The notes under the pieces are model-generated. The model was not told where the DNA came from and made no database searches. It saw only the letters and a list, made by a program, of their open reading frames with translations. Made by a program: the position numbers and the translations under genes. DNA of 64,000 nucleotides, taken from Oculatella sp. LEGE 06141. Lineage in GTDB: Bacteria; Cyanobacteriota; Cyanobacteriia; Elainellales; Elainellaceae. Below are positions 35,804 through 45,110 of this stretch, piece by piece (the stretch's first letter is position 1; the number at the start of each line of letters is the position of its first letter). Where the stretch lies: assembly GCF_015207605.1 (NCBI RefSeq), contig NZ_JADEWO010000038.1, positions 1-64,000 on the forward strand, read 5' to 3'.

Positions 35804-36028
35804 GGGTGTAACTCCTAAGCTAAGCAAGTCTCGATAAGGCGCTTTTATGTGAGTTCAGAATTGAGCACAGTTTTTTGAAGATTTGAAGAATCAAAATCCT
35901 CACACCGTGCATTGCACTGGTTATGTCCTATACCTTACTGTCTAGAGCGCTAGAATAGGCAGTTGGTAGGGACAATACCTTATTTGTCCATTTCATCCCA
36001 TTTGCCGATCAACGCATTAGGAGAACTC

Positions 36029-36313
36029 ATGCCCCGAGCTATTTGGAACGATGTCGTCCTGGCCGAAAGCGACCACTGTGAAGTCGTTGAAGGCAATCAG
36101 TACTTTCCGCCCGACTCGCTAAACTCTGAGTATTTCCAGCCGAGCAGCACTCATACCACCTGCCCCTGGAAAGGAATCGCCAGCTATTACGATATTGCAG
36201 TCAACGGCACAGTCAACCGAGATGCGGCCTGGTACTACCCCACCGCTAAAGAGGCCGCTAAAAATATCGAGGGTTATGTTGCCTTTTGGCGCGGGGTCAA
36301 AGTAGAAGCTTAA
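36029..36313 (+). CDS. DUF427 protein
   Basis: A 94-residue single-domain protein from the ATG at 36029, with a GGAGA ribosome site 4-9 bases upstream; an earlier in-frame start at 35963 lacks such support. The DUF427 signature is clear: MPRAIWNDVVLAESDHCEVVEGNQYFPP (written in parts), TCPWKGIASYYDI and AWYYPTAKEAAKNI. A beta-rich fold of unknown biochemical function, common in cyanobacteria and actinobacteria. Its 3' end overlaps by 17 bases a short opposite-strand frame (36297-36428). Confidence 0.92.
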   Translation: MPRAIWNDVVLAESDHCEVVEGNQYFPPDSLNSEYFQPSSTHTTCPWKGIASYYDIAVNGTVNRDAAWYYPTAKEAAKNIEGYVAFWRGVKVEA

Positions 36314-36428
36314 CAATTGAATAGGCGATCGCTGCAACGGTAAGGTTGCCCATTAAAATAAACGGTAGCCAGCCGTTAGTGCCAAGAACTGTTTCCGCCT
36401 GATCTTTACTCGCTCTCGTTTGGGCACC
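36297..36428 (-). other. Short hydrophobic open frame without a normal start codon
   Basis: A 43-codon frame bounded by a TAA at its 5' side and TGA at 36297-36299. It reads like a small one-helix membrane protein: a charged N-terminal part (TRASKDQAETVLG) followed by the hydrophobic run WLPFILMGNLTVAAIAYS and a short IVKLLL end. The only ATG is inside the helix (36353), and no GTG or TTG occurs upstream in frame. Either an unusual start, a frameshift, or a decayed small gene. Not proven as a gene. Confidence 0.35.
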
Positions 36429-36744
36429 TTAAGCTCCGGAGCATACGTTGAGGTCTAGCCTGCCTCAAGCCGTTCCGGCAAGAACTGTGAGCCAGTTGAC
36501 GGTTGCGTTCTTAACCTCAACCGATAGGGTAAAGCGTCCTATAAAGCGTTGCATTTACTTCTTGGTTTGCACACGATTGGGTTGAAACCGGGTTGATGGT
36601 CGCTTTGCCTGGCTAGGTTTTTTAGCTGCATCAGCCCATAACATCAAAAACTTACGATTGGGCTATCCCGCCTGATATCTGTAACCAGAAGCAACAGGTG
36701 GGTGCTGGTTTGATAAAATTTTGCTGAATGTCCGTGTGAGGGGA
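36314..36744. other. Intergenic region between the DUF427 and DUF3038 genes
   Basis: About 430 bases with no normal gene. It holds most of the short hydrophobic frame on the minus strand and presumably the DUF3038 promoter. No terminator hairpin of strength was found. Confidence 0.4.
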
Positions 36745-37350
36745 ATGCAAGTACACAATCCACCCGCCCAAGCAATGCCGATGATTCTGGAGAACTTACC
36801 TGATTTATCGCTTCCAGAGGGAGCCTGTCCTCGTCGGGCACGGCTGCAAATTGATTTTATGTTATTGGCGATCGAGGCATTAGATCTTGGTGGCTCAGAA
36901 GCCTTTCTGGCAACGGCAAAAGAGCTAGAACTTCAGGGAGTGATCAAAAATCGGGTGTCCCTCTGGCGATTGCGAAGCACCAATCCATTGCGCCGAAACA
37001 CTCAACGGCGCTCGTTGAGCATGACGGAGGCAAAAGCGCTAGTCGTCATTATTTGTCACCATGCCCGACGGCTAACCGCATTGATTCGTCAATTGCTTCT
37101 GGCAGAGCAGCAGTTGTCTGAAAAGCAACTGTCTGTAGAACATCATTTTCGGCTGGCAGACTATCTAGAACGCTTCCGGGCACATTTTCGATCGCGCATG
37201 AACCCGAAGCGGGCAGGTGTAATAACCTACAATACCGACGAGAAATTAAACGAACTGGCGCTCAATTTGCTCAGGCAGCTTCTATTTTGTACGGGAACCA
37301 CTGGAACGCAGCGATTGTGGTTTAGCTTATTTGACGGAGAGGTGGTATGA
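36745..37350 (+). CDS. DUF3038 protein
   Basis: About 201 residues. Recognised as the cyanobacterial DUF3038 family from ILENLPDLSLPEGACPRRARLQID at the start (written as two joined motifs, ILENLPDLSLPEG and ACPRRARLQID) and the helical body with IICHHARRLTALIRQLL. Function unknown. The start is uncertain: TTG 36721, ATG 36745 and ATG 36775 are all in frame; I used 36745. Its stop overlaps the DUF4335 start by 4 bases, so the two are translationally coupled; the pair is conserved in cyanobacteria. Confidence 0.85.
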   Translation: MQVHNPPAQAMPMILENLPDLSLPEGACPRRARLQIDFMLLAIEALDLGGSEAFLATAKELELQGVIKNRVSLWRLRSTNPLRRNTQRRSLSMTEAKALVVIICHHARRLTALIRQLLLAEQQLSEKQLSVEHHFRLADYLERFRAHFRSRMNPKRAGVITYNTDEKLNELALNLLRQLLFCTGTTGTQRLWFSLFDGEVV

Positions 37351-38525
37351 CGATTCAGCGTCAATACAGTCTGCCAAACTGCAAACTCGTCCTGGAAGGA
37401 TTAAGCGACGACAGCACCGTGAACAGCGTTTCTGGACGGCCATTAATTTCAGTCCTGATCAACGCTGAATGCCACTTCACCGGGCAAGAACAGCCCATTT
37501 CGGGCGGACGAGACTTTTTAGAAAGCCTGGTGACAGCAGTCAGTCACTACGCTCAGGAGTGTTTGAGTGGCGTCACCCATCCTGCCGCTCACGGGCATAA
37601 AGCAGGCTTGGTGCAGTTTCAAAAACTGGCTCACAATTTGCACCGTCTCAGTGTTTTACCTCAAAGCGAGAACGGTGAATTAAGGAACGGGCATTCATCT
37701 ACCCCCCTTCAGCTCGATCTGAGGACGGTGCAGCTTTTTGATCTGGTAGAGGCGATCGACCAGTTTTTGGTGGATACTCAAACCCTGCCTGATTTGGGGC
37801 TAGACCTGAAACCAGCCTCTAAACGAAACGTAGTAGCTCAAGAACCAATTGCCAAGCGAGCCTTGCCAGCCGCCCTGGGTGTGTCCAGTTTGGCTGTGGC
37901 GGCGGTAGCCTTATTCTTTGTCCCTATTCCCGAAAGACGGCCAGAGGTGTCACGGTCTAATTCTGGTACAGAGCAAACGACAAACGGTGCTTTAACCCCA
38001 TCGGCAGCAGCCCCCGGCACCACAGAACCGCCCGCAAACTTGCCCGTTGAGGGAAACGCAAACTCCAGCCGGATTGAGGCGGCAACGACATCAGGGGGTT
38101 CAGCGGCGGCTGAGGATACGGAACGCTCACCGTCTGTTTCCTCCAGTCCACCCAGCGCAGAGGAGTTGAGCAATTTACTCACGACTTCACCTGAAATTAC
38201 CGATCCCGATGAAGTAACCCAACTCAATCAGCGGTTGCGCGACCAGCTTGATGCGGCCTGGACGCAAACGCCCGACTTTGACGAAGACCTGGTGTATCGC
38301 GTGGCGGTGGCCGAGAATGGCGACATTTTGGGCTTCAGGTATGGCAACGATGCGGCATTGACCTACGTCAATGAAACACCACTGCTTGACTTGCGCTACA
38401 ACCCCGTGACAGAAGCCAGTTCAACAGAGCCACTCGCACAGTTTCGGATTGTATTTACGCCAGAGGGAGCGATCGAGGTCAGCCCGTGGCATGGACGGGT
38501 TGATCCCCCAGACGAAACACCATAG
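37347..38525 (+). CDS. DUF4335 protein, partner of DUF3038
   Basis: A 392-residue protein. The N-terminal domain (TIQRQYSLPNCKLVLEGLSD, VTAVSHYAQECLSG) is the cyanobacterial DUF4335. In the middle a single transmembrane helix (ALGVSSLAVAAVALFFVPIP, about residues 172-192) separates it from a Ser/Thr/Pro/Ala-rich linker and a C-terminal domain of about 110 residues (ITDPDEVTQLNQRLRDQLD ... LAQFRIVFTPEGAIEVSPW). The C-terminal domain is probably outside the cytoplasm. Function unknown. Coupled to the DUF3038 gene by a 4-base overlap. Confidence 0.85.
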   Translation: MTIQRQYSLPNCKLVLEGLSDDSTVNSVSGRPLISVLINAECHFTGQEQPISGGRDFLESLVTAVSHYAQECLSGVTHPAAHGHKAGLVQFQKLAHNLHRLSVLPQSENGELRNGHSSTPLQLDLRTVQLFDLVEAIDQFLVDTQTLPDLGLDLKPASKRNVVAQEPIAKRALPAALGVSSLAVAAVALFFVPIPERRPEVSRSNSGTEQTTNGALTPSAAAPGTTEPPANLPVEGNANSSRIEAATTSGGSAAAEDTERSPSVSSSPPSAEELSNLLTTSPEITDPDEVTQLNQRLRDQLDAAWTQTPDFDEDLVYRVAVAENGDILGFRYGNDAALTYVNETPLLDLRYNPVTEASSTEPLAQFRIVFTPEGAIEVSPWHGRVDPPDETP

Positions 38526-38572
38526 ATGGCGCGATCGCATTCACACTTCCAGGGTAGAAGCAGCACCGATCG

Positions 38573-40282
38573 CTACTGGCTCACGGGTAGCGCCCGGTTG
38601 CTCAGTGGCTTGATCCGCACGGAGGGTTGATCGTTATCAAAGTGAACCGATGCCTGGGTTGCGGCATTGAGGTGAGCCATGTGCTGATATTTTCGCGATC
38701 GCCAGTAGCTCGCATCGGTGCTATCCGGCTCATTTGCAGCGAGACGAGTGACTTTATAGCGTCGTTGCGTCGCGGACGATAGTCCCACACCTAACAGCAA
38801 GCCGAAAATGGCTCCGGCTGCCAGATCACGCGGCAGTTCGGGGAAGAACTGAGTCGGGTTGCCCGCATCGTCAGTCACCAATTGGGGTGGCGCGGTCAGT
38901 TGCCAGACCACATCATAGCTGGTGGCCGCCTGAGTCTGTAAACCCTCCAGTTTGGTTAAGTACTGGTTTTTAATCAATGTTGCTGTTTCCAGCTCTCGCT
39001 CCAGTTCGGCTTGCTGATGCAAAACCGTTGCCAACTGGCGCATTTCTTCATGCACCAACCCTTCTGTCATGCGAATCGTTCCCTGACGAACATACAGCAC
39101 TTGAATGTAATGGGCTGTGTTAACCGATTGCTGTAGGTAGTCTAACCGTGCAGGTTCTTGCTGCACATATTGTAGCCAGCGGTTGCCGTCAGGGCTATAT
39201 AAATACTGCTTCAGCGATTCTTGTGCTGCTTGTTGCGACTGAGTCAGTAGGGCTTGATACTGCTGGGTCAACGCTTTGAGGGTTGATCCCTGTGCCTGCA
39301 CCTGGCTTAATTCTGCTGCAATTTGGCTATCTACCCGTTGCAGCTTTTGCAAGATGGTTTGATACGACGCGTTGTTGTGCAGCACGGCCACCGCGATCGC
39401 ATCATTGGGCTGAGCGCCAAGCTGCCGTTGTAAGTCGGTAAGTTGGCGCTCAGCTTCAGCTAAATTAATCTCCAGTTCGGTGCCTTGCCGAGAAATTTCG
39501 CTAGCACGATCGGAAAACCGCTGCTGTGTAGACGCATCAATCGAGCCGCGCTGCTGCTGAAGCTGCTGCAACTTGGTTTGCAGCGTGTTGACTTGTTCAT
39601 CCACTTTAGGCAGTTGTGCTTCGATGAACTCAATTCCCCGACATGCGTCTGCCTTGCACTCTCGACCGTACTTCAGATAAGCGGTTGCCACCTGCTGCAA
39701 AACCTGCTGAGCCACCTGCGGGTTGCGATCGCGATAGGTAACGGCTAAGATGCCGCGATTCCGCTGCGACAGTTGTAGCTTACTACTGAGTTCAGCATAG
39801 TCAATCTTCACATTTTGAGCACGAAGCTGCTCCAGAACTGGATTAAGCACACGGGGGCTTTGCAAGATCCGAATTTGCGTATCGGAGTCTACAGCTTTAT
39901 GTTTCAGGGTAGGGATGGCGATCGTTTCGTTGGCGGTTTCAATCTGCGGCGTACCGACGGGCGGTGCCGTTGGTGCAATTGGCTCAACCGTCAGTTGAAA
40001 CCCACTTTCATAGTCTGGGGTTTGGGTTGTAACATGCGCTATTCCCGCACCTGTCACGGCAACGGCAACGCCTGCGGCGATGGCTAGATGTCGCCGCAGG
40101 CCAGTTTCAGCCTGACTGACAAAATCGTCAGTTCCCATCTCGATCGTTTGCGGCTCTCCACAGTCTCTAACAGTTGATGATCGATCTGTGGTGGGCAATG
40201 CAGAAAGGGTAGAAGGCGATCGCTTCTGCAATGCGCCGCCCTTCGCAGGCATCAATACCAGAGTAGATTGTTTTGCCTTCAT
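38573..40282 (-). CDS. Wzz/GumC-like polysaccharide chain-length or export protein
   Basis: A 569-residue protein of the polysaccharide co-polymerase type. It has a cytoplasmic Ser/Thr-rich N-terminus, TM1 near residues 66-86 (AIAAGVAVAVTGAGIAHV), a Wzz-like periplasmic segment (ILQSPRVLNPVLEQLRAQN), a long coiled coil (residues about 200-440), and TM2 near residue 505 (DLAAGAIFGLLLGVGLSSA). No C-terminal tyrosine kinase domain, so the kinase is separate or absent. It should control length and export of an exopolysaccharide. No sugar-transfer genes lie next to it, but a WecG-type transferase is at 7.9 kb and uppP at 42 kb. Confidence 0.88.
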   Translation of the reverse strand: MKAKQSTLVLMPAKGGALQKRSPSTLSALPTTDRSSTVRDCGEPQTIEMGTDDFVSQAETGLRRHLAIAAGVAVAVTGAGIAHVTTQTPDYESGFQLTVEPIAPTAPPVGTPQIETANETIAIPTLKHKAVDSDTQIRILQSPRVLNPVLEQLRAQNVKIDYAELSSKLQLSQRNRGILAVTYRDRNPQVAQQVLQQVATAYLKYGRECKADACRGIEFIEAQLPKVDEQVNTLQTKLQQLQQQRGSIDASTQQRFSDRASEISRQGTELEINLAEAERQLTDLQRQLGAQPNDAIAVAVLHNNASYQTILQKLQRVDSQIAAELSQVQAQGSTLKALTQQYQALLTQSQQAAQESLKQYLYSPDGNRWLQYVQQEPARLDYLQQSVNTAHYIQVLYVRQGTIRMTEGLVHEEMRQLATVLHQQAELERELETATLIKNQYLTKLEGLQTQAATSYDVVWQLTAPPQLVTDDAGNPTQFFPELPRDLAAGAIFGLLLGVGLSSATQRRYKVTRLAANEPDSTDASYWRSRKYQHMAHLNAATQASVHFDNDQPSVRIKPLSNRALPVSQ

Positions 40283-40419
40283 ACTCAGCCTTCTCCGAGG
40301 GACTTGGTGTGTTGCGAACCAGAAGCTGACCGTTCAGGTATATCCACTCCTGGTTAGAATTACATCCTTTACCACAAACCGTCAGGATAAAACCAAAATC
40401 TCCAGATGGTTTGGAGGCT

Positions 40420-41754
40420 CTAGAGGGGTTGAATGCAAGTTTGGATGAACTGTTCTAAACTGGCAACCCGAAAGACCGATGTTTGTAGCTGCTCTGCCAG
40501 TTCTTCAACCGTCATATCGTCCAGGAAACAAGATTCATCGTGCTTCAGCATCATGGATGGCAACACAATTCCTGATCCCAGCGATCGACCCTGCAACGCT
40601 TGCAAGATATCCTGGCCGGTGAGCAACCCGGTTACGGTAATTTGCTGTCCCCAGTAGTGGCTAGATAGAGACACCATCTCTAACTCCAGCCCCTTCACCT
40701 GGTTTAGACGCTGCACAATGGGCTGAAACGCCTGTTCCACGGCATTCCCCACTACCCAGATCAGTTTACGGGGGGAAGCAACCTGCTCGGGTAACTGCGC
40801 GGATAGCTGCTGAAACTCTTTCAGAAACAGCCGAATCGAGCCGACCCCATTGCCAATTTGCGGATAGTCTTCATAGTGCGACTCTGGCGGCAACGCTTGC
40901 CTGCCGATCAGAAACCACTCATCGGCCAGCCATGCGATCGTAGAACCATACTGCTGCCGAAACTTGGTTTGCAACGCCTGCACCTGTGCAATCACCTCCT
41001 GCGCTGTTTCCAGGGTCACTGGCACCAGCTCATCGTCCGCCGGACGGAAGCGAGTTAACCCAACAGGCACAACTGCAATAGACGCTACAGTTGGAATGTC
41101 TCCGGTGTGGAATTGCGCTAAATCGTGCAAGGTTTGTTCCAGATGGCGGCCATCGTTAATGCCTGGACACACGACCACCTGAGCGTGAATCTGAAGACGC
41201 TGTGCCTGAAACCAGCGCAACTGCTCTAGAATTTGCCCCGCCCGGTTGTTTTTCAACAGTCGAATTCGCACATCTGGTTCAGTCGCGTGAACCGAGACGT
41301 ACAGCGGCGATAACCGCATTTGGGCAATTCGCTCCCACTCCCGTGGGGTAAGGTTGGTAAGCGTTAAATAACTACCGTAGAGAAAACTAAGACGGTAATC
41401 ATCATCCTTTAAATACAGCGATTGCCGTTTGCCAGGTGGCTGCTGGTCAATAAAACAAAACGGACAGCGATTGTTGCATTGAATCAGACTGTCAAAGAGA
41501 GCCGTCTCAAATTCGAGTCCTAAATCATCGTCATAGTCTTTTTCAATTTCAACCTGATGGGTTTTCCCGGCAGCATCTAAAACTTCTAACTCTAGAACCT
41601 CATCAGCACAGAGAAATTGGTAGTCAATCAGGTCACGCAGCGGTTCACCGTTAATAGAGACGAGGCGATCGCCCGCTTCGAACCCAATTTCAGCCGCGAT
41701 GGAGTCCGGTAAAACGTTTGTAATCAGAGCAGGACGAATTGAAGTTTGGCTCAT
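40420..41754 (-). CDS. PDZ-radical SAM protein, TIGR03279 family
   Basis: A 444-residue cyanobacterial protein with a short PDZ-like N-terminal domain (VLPDSIAAEIGFEAGDRLVS, then INGEPLRDLIDY) followed by a radical SAM-type cluster motif CNNRCPFCFIDQQP and a DUF512 C-terminal domain (VGSIRLFLKEF ... SGIVLPSMMLKHDESCFLDDM). Members are described as putative FeS-containing proteins of the TIGR03279 family; the reaction is unknown. Conserved in cyanobacteria as a single-copy orphan. Its neighbours do not suggest a pathway. Confidence 0.9.
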   Translation of the reverse strand: MSQTSIRPALITNVLPDSIAAEIGFEAGDRLVSINGEPLRDLIDYQFLCADEVLELEVLDAAGKTHQVEIEKDYDDDLGLEFETALFDSLIQCNNRCPFCFIDQQPPGKRQSLYLKDDDYRLSFLYGSYLTLTNLTPREWERIAQMRLSPLYVSVHATEPDVRIRLLKNNRAGQILEQLRWFQAQRLQIHAQVVVCPGINDGRHLEQTLHDLAQFHTGDIPTVASIAVVPVGLTRFRPADDELVPVTLETAQEVIAQVQALQTKFRQQYGSTIAWLADEWFLIGRQALPPESHYEDYPQIGNGVGSIRLFLKEFQQLSAQLPEQVASPRKLIWVVGNAVEQAFQPIVQRLNQVKGLELEMVSLSSHYWGQQITVTGLLTGQDILQALQGRSLGSGIVLPSMMLKHDESCFLDDMTVEELAEQLQTSVFRVASLEQFIQTCIQPL

Positions 41755-41968
41755 CAGATCAGGCCATCAAGTAGCAGAAGACACGGAACACGGGCTGGCG
41801 ATCTCAAGGTTACCTCAGATAGCCCCTCTCCCATTCTGCCAAGCTTGTCTGATGATGAACGCCGTTTAGTACTGAATATCTTAGACTCACTACCTTAAGT
41901 GTCCCGATGCGGTGAATCGGGTGTAGTTGACCATCAGCCGCTCTAATCCAATTGTCCCCACGGACACG

Positions 41969-42919
41969 TTAAATATCCTGCACCAGGCCAGCCGCAATGC
42001 CCAGCAAAATTACGGCTCCAAACCCTAACCGATACCAGACAAACACCCAGGTGTTGTGGTTTTGCAGATAGCGCAGCAACCAGGCGATCGCCACATACGA
42101 TGAAAACAAAGCTGCCACTAACCCTCCCAGTAGCGGCAAGGGGCCTGCCTCACCAAACCCCACCTCCAGCAAATCTTTTAATTCCACCACACCAGCTAGC
42201 GTAATGGCCGGGATGCCCAATAAAAACGAGAATCGAGCCGCAGCGGCTCGTTGCAGCCCAATGAATAAGCCAGCCGTGAGCGTAGAACCAGAGCGGGAAA
42301 CGCCAGGAATCAGTGCCAGAGCTTGAGCCAAGCCCATGAGGATGCCATCTCGCGTTTCCAGATCGTTGTAGGTGCGCTTTCGTCGTCCAACGTATTCTGC
42401 CAACGCCAGCAATAGCGACATGCCAATCGATGCCAGAGCGATCGCTTTCATGCTGCGAAGCGGCGAATTATCAAAGTCTGGAATCAACGTTTTGATCAAC
42501 AGCCCACCTATCAAGATGGGAAGAGTGCCCACGAGAATCCCCAACCCGATGCGAAACTCCGTGGACTGATACTCCCTGCGAACAACCGCCCTAACCGTGC
42601 CAGCCGCCACAGTAGAAAGATCCTTCCAGAAATACCAGAGCATTGCGGCGATGCTTCCCAATTGAATAATGGCTGTAAACGCTACCCCTGGATCTCCCCA
42701 GCCGATCGCCACGGGAATCACCTTCAGATGAGCCGTGCTGCTAATGGGCAAAAACTCGGTTAACCCCTGAACAATCCCTAATACGATGGCTTGGAAGAAG
42801 TTGATCTCAGTGCTGCCAGGGATCACCTCCGGCTGAGCGACGCCTAGCGGTACAACGACGAATTCCCCAACGATGGTTAGCCCGAGATGCGTTCCTGCAA
42901 GTATTCCACTCCAGTCCAT
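41969..42919 (-). CDS. uppP: Undecaprenyl-diphosphate phosphatase
   Basis: A 316-residue polytopic membrane enzyme (BacA/UppP) that releases phosphate from undecaprenyl diphosphate to recycle the lipid carrier for cell-wall and polysaccharide assembly. Signatures: GIVQGLTEFLPISSTAHL (Glu-rich active site motif) and PGVSRSGSTLTAGL (second motif with Arg). About eight hydrophobic helices. The N-terminal 35 residues before the first conserved helix are an extension with a hydrophobic segment, so a later start is possible. A single-gene unit. Confidence 0.95.
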   Translation of the reverse strand: MDWSGILAGTHLGLTIVGEFVVVPLGVAQPEVIPGSTEINFFQAIVLGIVQGLTEFLPISSTAHLKVIPVAIGWGDPGVAFTAIIQLGSIAAMLWYFWKDLSTVAAGTVRAVVRREYQSTEFRIGLGILVGTLPILIGGLLIKTLIPDFDNSPLRSMKAIALASIGMSLLLALAEYVGRRKRTYNDLETRDGILMGLAQALALIPGVSRSGSTLTAGLFIGLQRAAAARFSFLLGIPAITLAGVVELKDLLEVGFGEAGPLPLLGGLVAALFSSYVAIAWLLRYLQNHNTWVFVWYRLGFGAVILLGIAAGLVQDI

Positions 42920-43190
42920 GCCACTTACTCCTGATGAGAGTTCACGTTCCTTCAGTTGTCGTTTTGTTTTACCGACACAGCTTAGTCGCCAGCCTTGTCG
43001 ATATACAAGTCTTCATGTTTGGTCTTTGGAAAACCTTCACATTTACTGAAGCGCGTTTCGGTAACTGCACCCATGTGCTATCGATTGTTCTACCGATCTG
43101 GCTCGTTCAGTTGTAATATGATTGACATGCCCCCCCTGGGGATTTATTTGTGTTATGTTAAAAAAAGTAAACTAATTTATTAATAATACT

Positions 43191-43907
43191 TTGTCTTCAT
43201 ACACGCCTTCAAACTCCTCTTATTCAAATTCCCTAAAAAAGCTGACGTTTGAAACATGGGCGCAGCAGTGGGCCGACAAGCGGTGGGTTATTTTTCTGGC
43301 CGCTGTCTTTTTGGTGTCCGTTCCCGTCTTTTTCGAAGCACCGCTTGTACGGCTGTTCCCCGGCTTAAGCCTGGCATTGACGGGCGGCTGGCTGGGGTTG
43401 AGTCTATTCCTTGGATCTCGTCCCGCTACTCAACGTTGGGGAGACCTGCTGTTTGGCTTTACCTGGACCTGGATGGCCGGTTCAATTTATTGGGGTTGGT
43501 TTCGCTGGGAACCATTGCTGCACCTGCCGATAGAGGCGATCGGCTTACCGCTGGTAGTCGTTGGGTTTGCCAAGGGCTGGGGTAAGCTAGGTCACTGGTT
43601 TTACTTAGGTTCGCTCTTTGGCACCGCCATGACCGACTTGTATTTCTACCTGGTCGATCTAATTCCGCACTGGCGCAGGCTAATGCTGGTTGAACCCAAC
43701 CTGACTCAGCCTATTTTCCAAAGCGCCGTCGCCCAAATGCAGACGCCATCAGGTATGAGTTGGGCGATCGTGCTGGTGGTCATCTTATTAACCGTAGGAA
43801 GCGTACCTCTGTTGTCGCGTCAACTCCACTGGTGGGCGTTTGGTGGAGCCGTGTTAAGCACGCTTTTGGTAGATGGTCTGTTTTGGCTAGTGGCAACCGC
43901 TGCTTAA
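43191..43907 (+). CDS. DUF3120 membrane protein
   Basis: A 238-residue integral membrane protein with about seven hydrophobic segments (VIFLAAVFLVSVPVFFEAPL; LALTGGWLGLSLFLG; LLFGFTWTWMAGSIYWGWF; AIGLPLVVVGFAKGW and others), matching the cyanobacterial DUF3120 family. Function unknown. The only start that keeps the N-terminal hydrophilic tail is a TTG at 43191 with no recognisable ribosome site, so the true start may differ. It lies alone between the uppP promoter region and the cyclase. Confidence 0.82.
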   Translation: MSSYTPSNSSYSNSLKKLTFETWAQQWADKRWVIFLAAVFLVSVPVFFEAPLVRLFPGLSLALTGGWLGLSLFLGSRPATQRWGDLLFGFTWTWMAGSIYWGWFRWEPLLHLPIEAIGLPLVVVGFAKGWGKLGHWFYLGSLFGTAMTDLYFYLVDLIPHWRRLMLVEPNLTQPIFQSAVAQMQTPSGMSWAIVLVVILLTVGSVPLLSRQLHWWAFGGAVLSTLLVDGLFWLVATAA

Positions 43908-44117
43908 GCAAGACTAAACTGGTGTGGATTGATCATGCTTAGATGCCGACTCGCTCTAATTGCTGAAATCAGCAGTTTGAGCAGCTCTAACTCGTATTCA
44001 ACTAGGAAAGTTAGTGGACTTTACGAGGGTTCCTCCTAACACTCTTTAGCGAGATGCGTTAGGATGCGTCGGCAGAGTGCATTATAAGGGAAAGATTAGC
44101 GGTTTCCAGAGCCTCTA

Positions 44118-45110
44118 GTGACTGCACAACCCGTTCCTCACCTCATCCTCTCGACCGAATCAGGTAATCGTTATCTATCGTTGGCTGGTAACAACTGTTG
44201 GACAGTTGGCCGAGGAGATGACAACAGTTTCGTATTGCCTGATCGGTGGATCTCACGTAACCACGCCATGCTACAGCGCATGGAGACTGGCGAGTTCTAT
44301 CTTATTGACCTGGGCAGCCGGAATGGTTCCTTTGTCAATGGACGGCGCGTTAGTGTGCCGGTAACGCTGCACAACAGCGATCGCCTTACCTTTGGGCAGA
44401 CCGAGCTAGAGTTTTATTGCCCCAATACCGAAACGCCGAGTGAGCCGTCTGCTGGGATGGAATCTCAGGAGTTTACGGCAACGGCAACGCTGCATGTGCG
44501 GCGATTGATTTCGGTGTTGGTGGTAGATATTCGAGATTTCACGGTCATGACTCGTCAACTGGATGAGAAAATTCTCTCCGAAGTGATTGGTACATGGTTT
44601 CGCTGTGCCGGAGACATCATCCGCGAGTACGGCAGTTGGGTCGATAAATACATTGGCGATGCGGTCATGGCCGTCTGGATTCATGGCGCTCAGGGCATCA
44701 GCGCTGACGAAATGATCCGAATTGCCAGAGCTTTAAGCGCGTTACACAAAATGACCAGCCAGCTACACGAGCTTTATCCGCTGCCGTTTCCGCTGCGGAT
44801 TGGGGCTGGACTCAATACGGGTTATGCCATGGTGGGCAATACTGGAACCGGCGATCGCCCCGACTATACTGCCTTGGGGGATACGGTGAATGCCGCATTC
44901 CGATTTGAAACATCCACCAAACAAATCGGACTGGATGTAGCTATTGGAGAAACAACGTACCAATATTTAACGAAGTCGGGCGCAAACCCTAGCTTGTTCA
45001 AGCAACACAAAGTTAACCTGAAAGGCTACGATACACCCACATTGACCTATGCTGGCTCATTTAGTGACTTGAATACGTTCCTGCACCTCAGTAGCGGTGA
45101 CACCGACTAG
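44118..45110 (+). CDS. FHA-domain class III adenylate/guanylate cyclase
   Basis: A 330-residue cytoplasmic protein starting with GTG. An N-terminal FHA domain (TVGRGDDNSFVLPDRWISRNHAML and LIDLGSRNGSFVNG, the R and S/N phosphothreonine-binding motifs) is followed by a class III cyclase domain: metal Asp in VVDIRDFTVMT, second Asp in YIGDAVMAVW, and the transition-state motif ALGDTVNAAFRFE. The FHA part should recognise phosphothreonine, which could link it to Ser/Thr kinases such as the one at 18.8 kb (inference). cAMP signals control motility in several cyanobacteria. Confidence 0.93.
   Translation: MTAQPVPHLILSTESGNRYLSLAGNNCWTVGRGDDNSFVLPDRWISRNHAMLQRMETGEFYLIDLGSRNGSFVNGRRVSVPVTLHNSDRLTFGQTELEFYCPNTETPSEPSAGMESQEFTATATLHVRRLISVLVVDIRDFTVMTRQLDEKILSEVIGTWFRCAGDIIREYGSWVDKYIGDAVMAVWIHGAQGISADEMIRIARALSALHKMTSQLHELYPLPFPLRIGAGLNTGYAMVGNTGTGDRPDYTALGDTVNAAFRFETSTKQIGLDVAIGETTYQYLTKSGANPSLFKQHKVNLKGYDTPTLTYAGSFSDLNTFLHLSSGDTD

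Noticed and set aside
41905-41925. Hairpin CCCGAT/ATCGGG downstream of uppP as terminator
   Set aside because: Only six base pairs and no T-run on the minus strand; too weak to call.
42934-43183. Two small frames between uppP and the DUF3120 gene
   Set aside because: Short overlapping frames in AT-rich promoter sequence without motifs; more likely non-coding.
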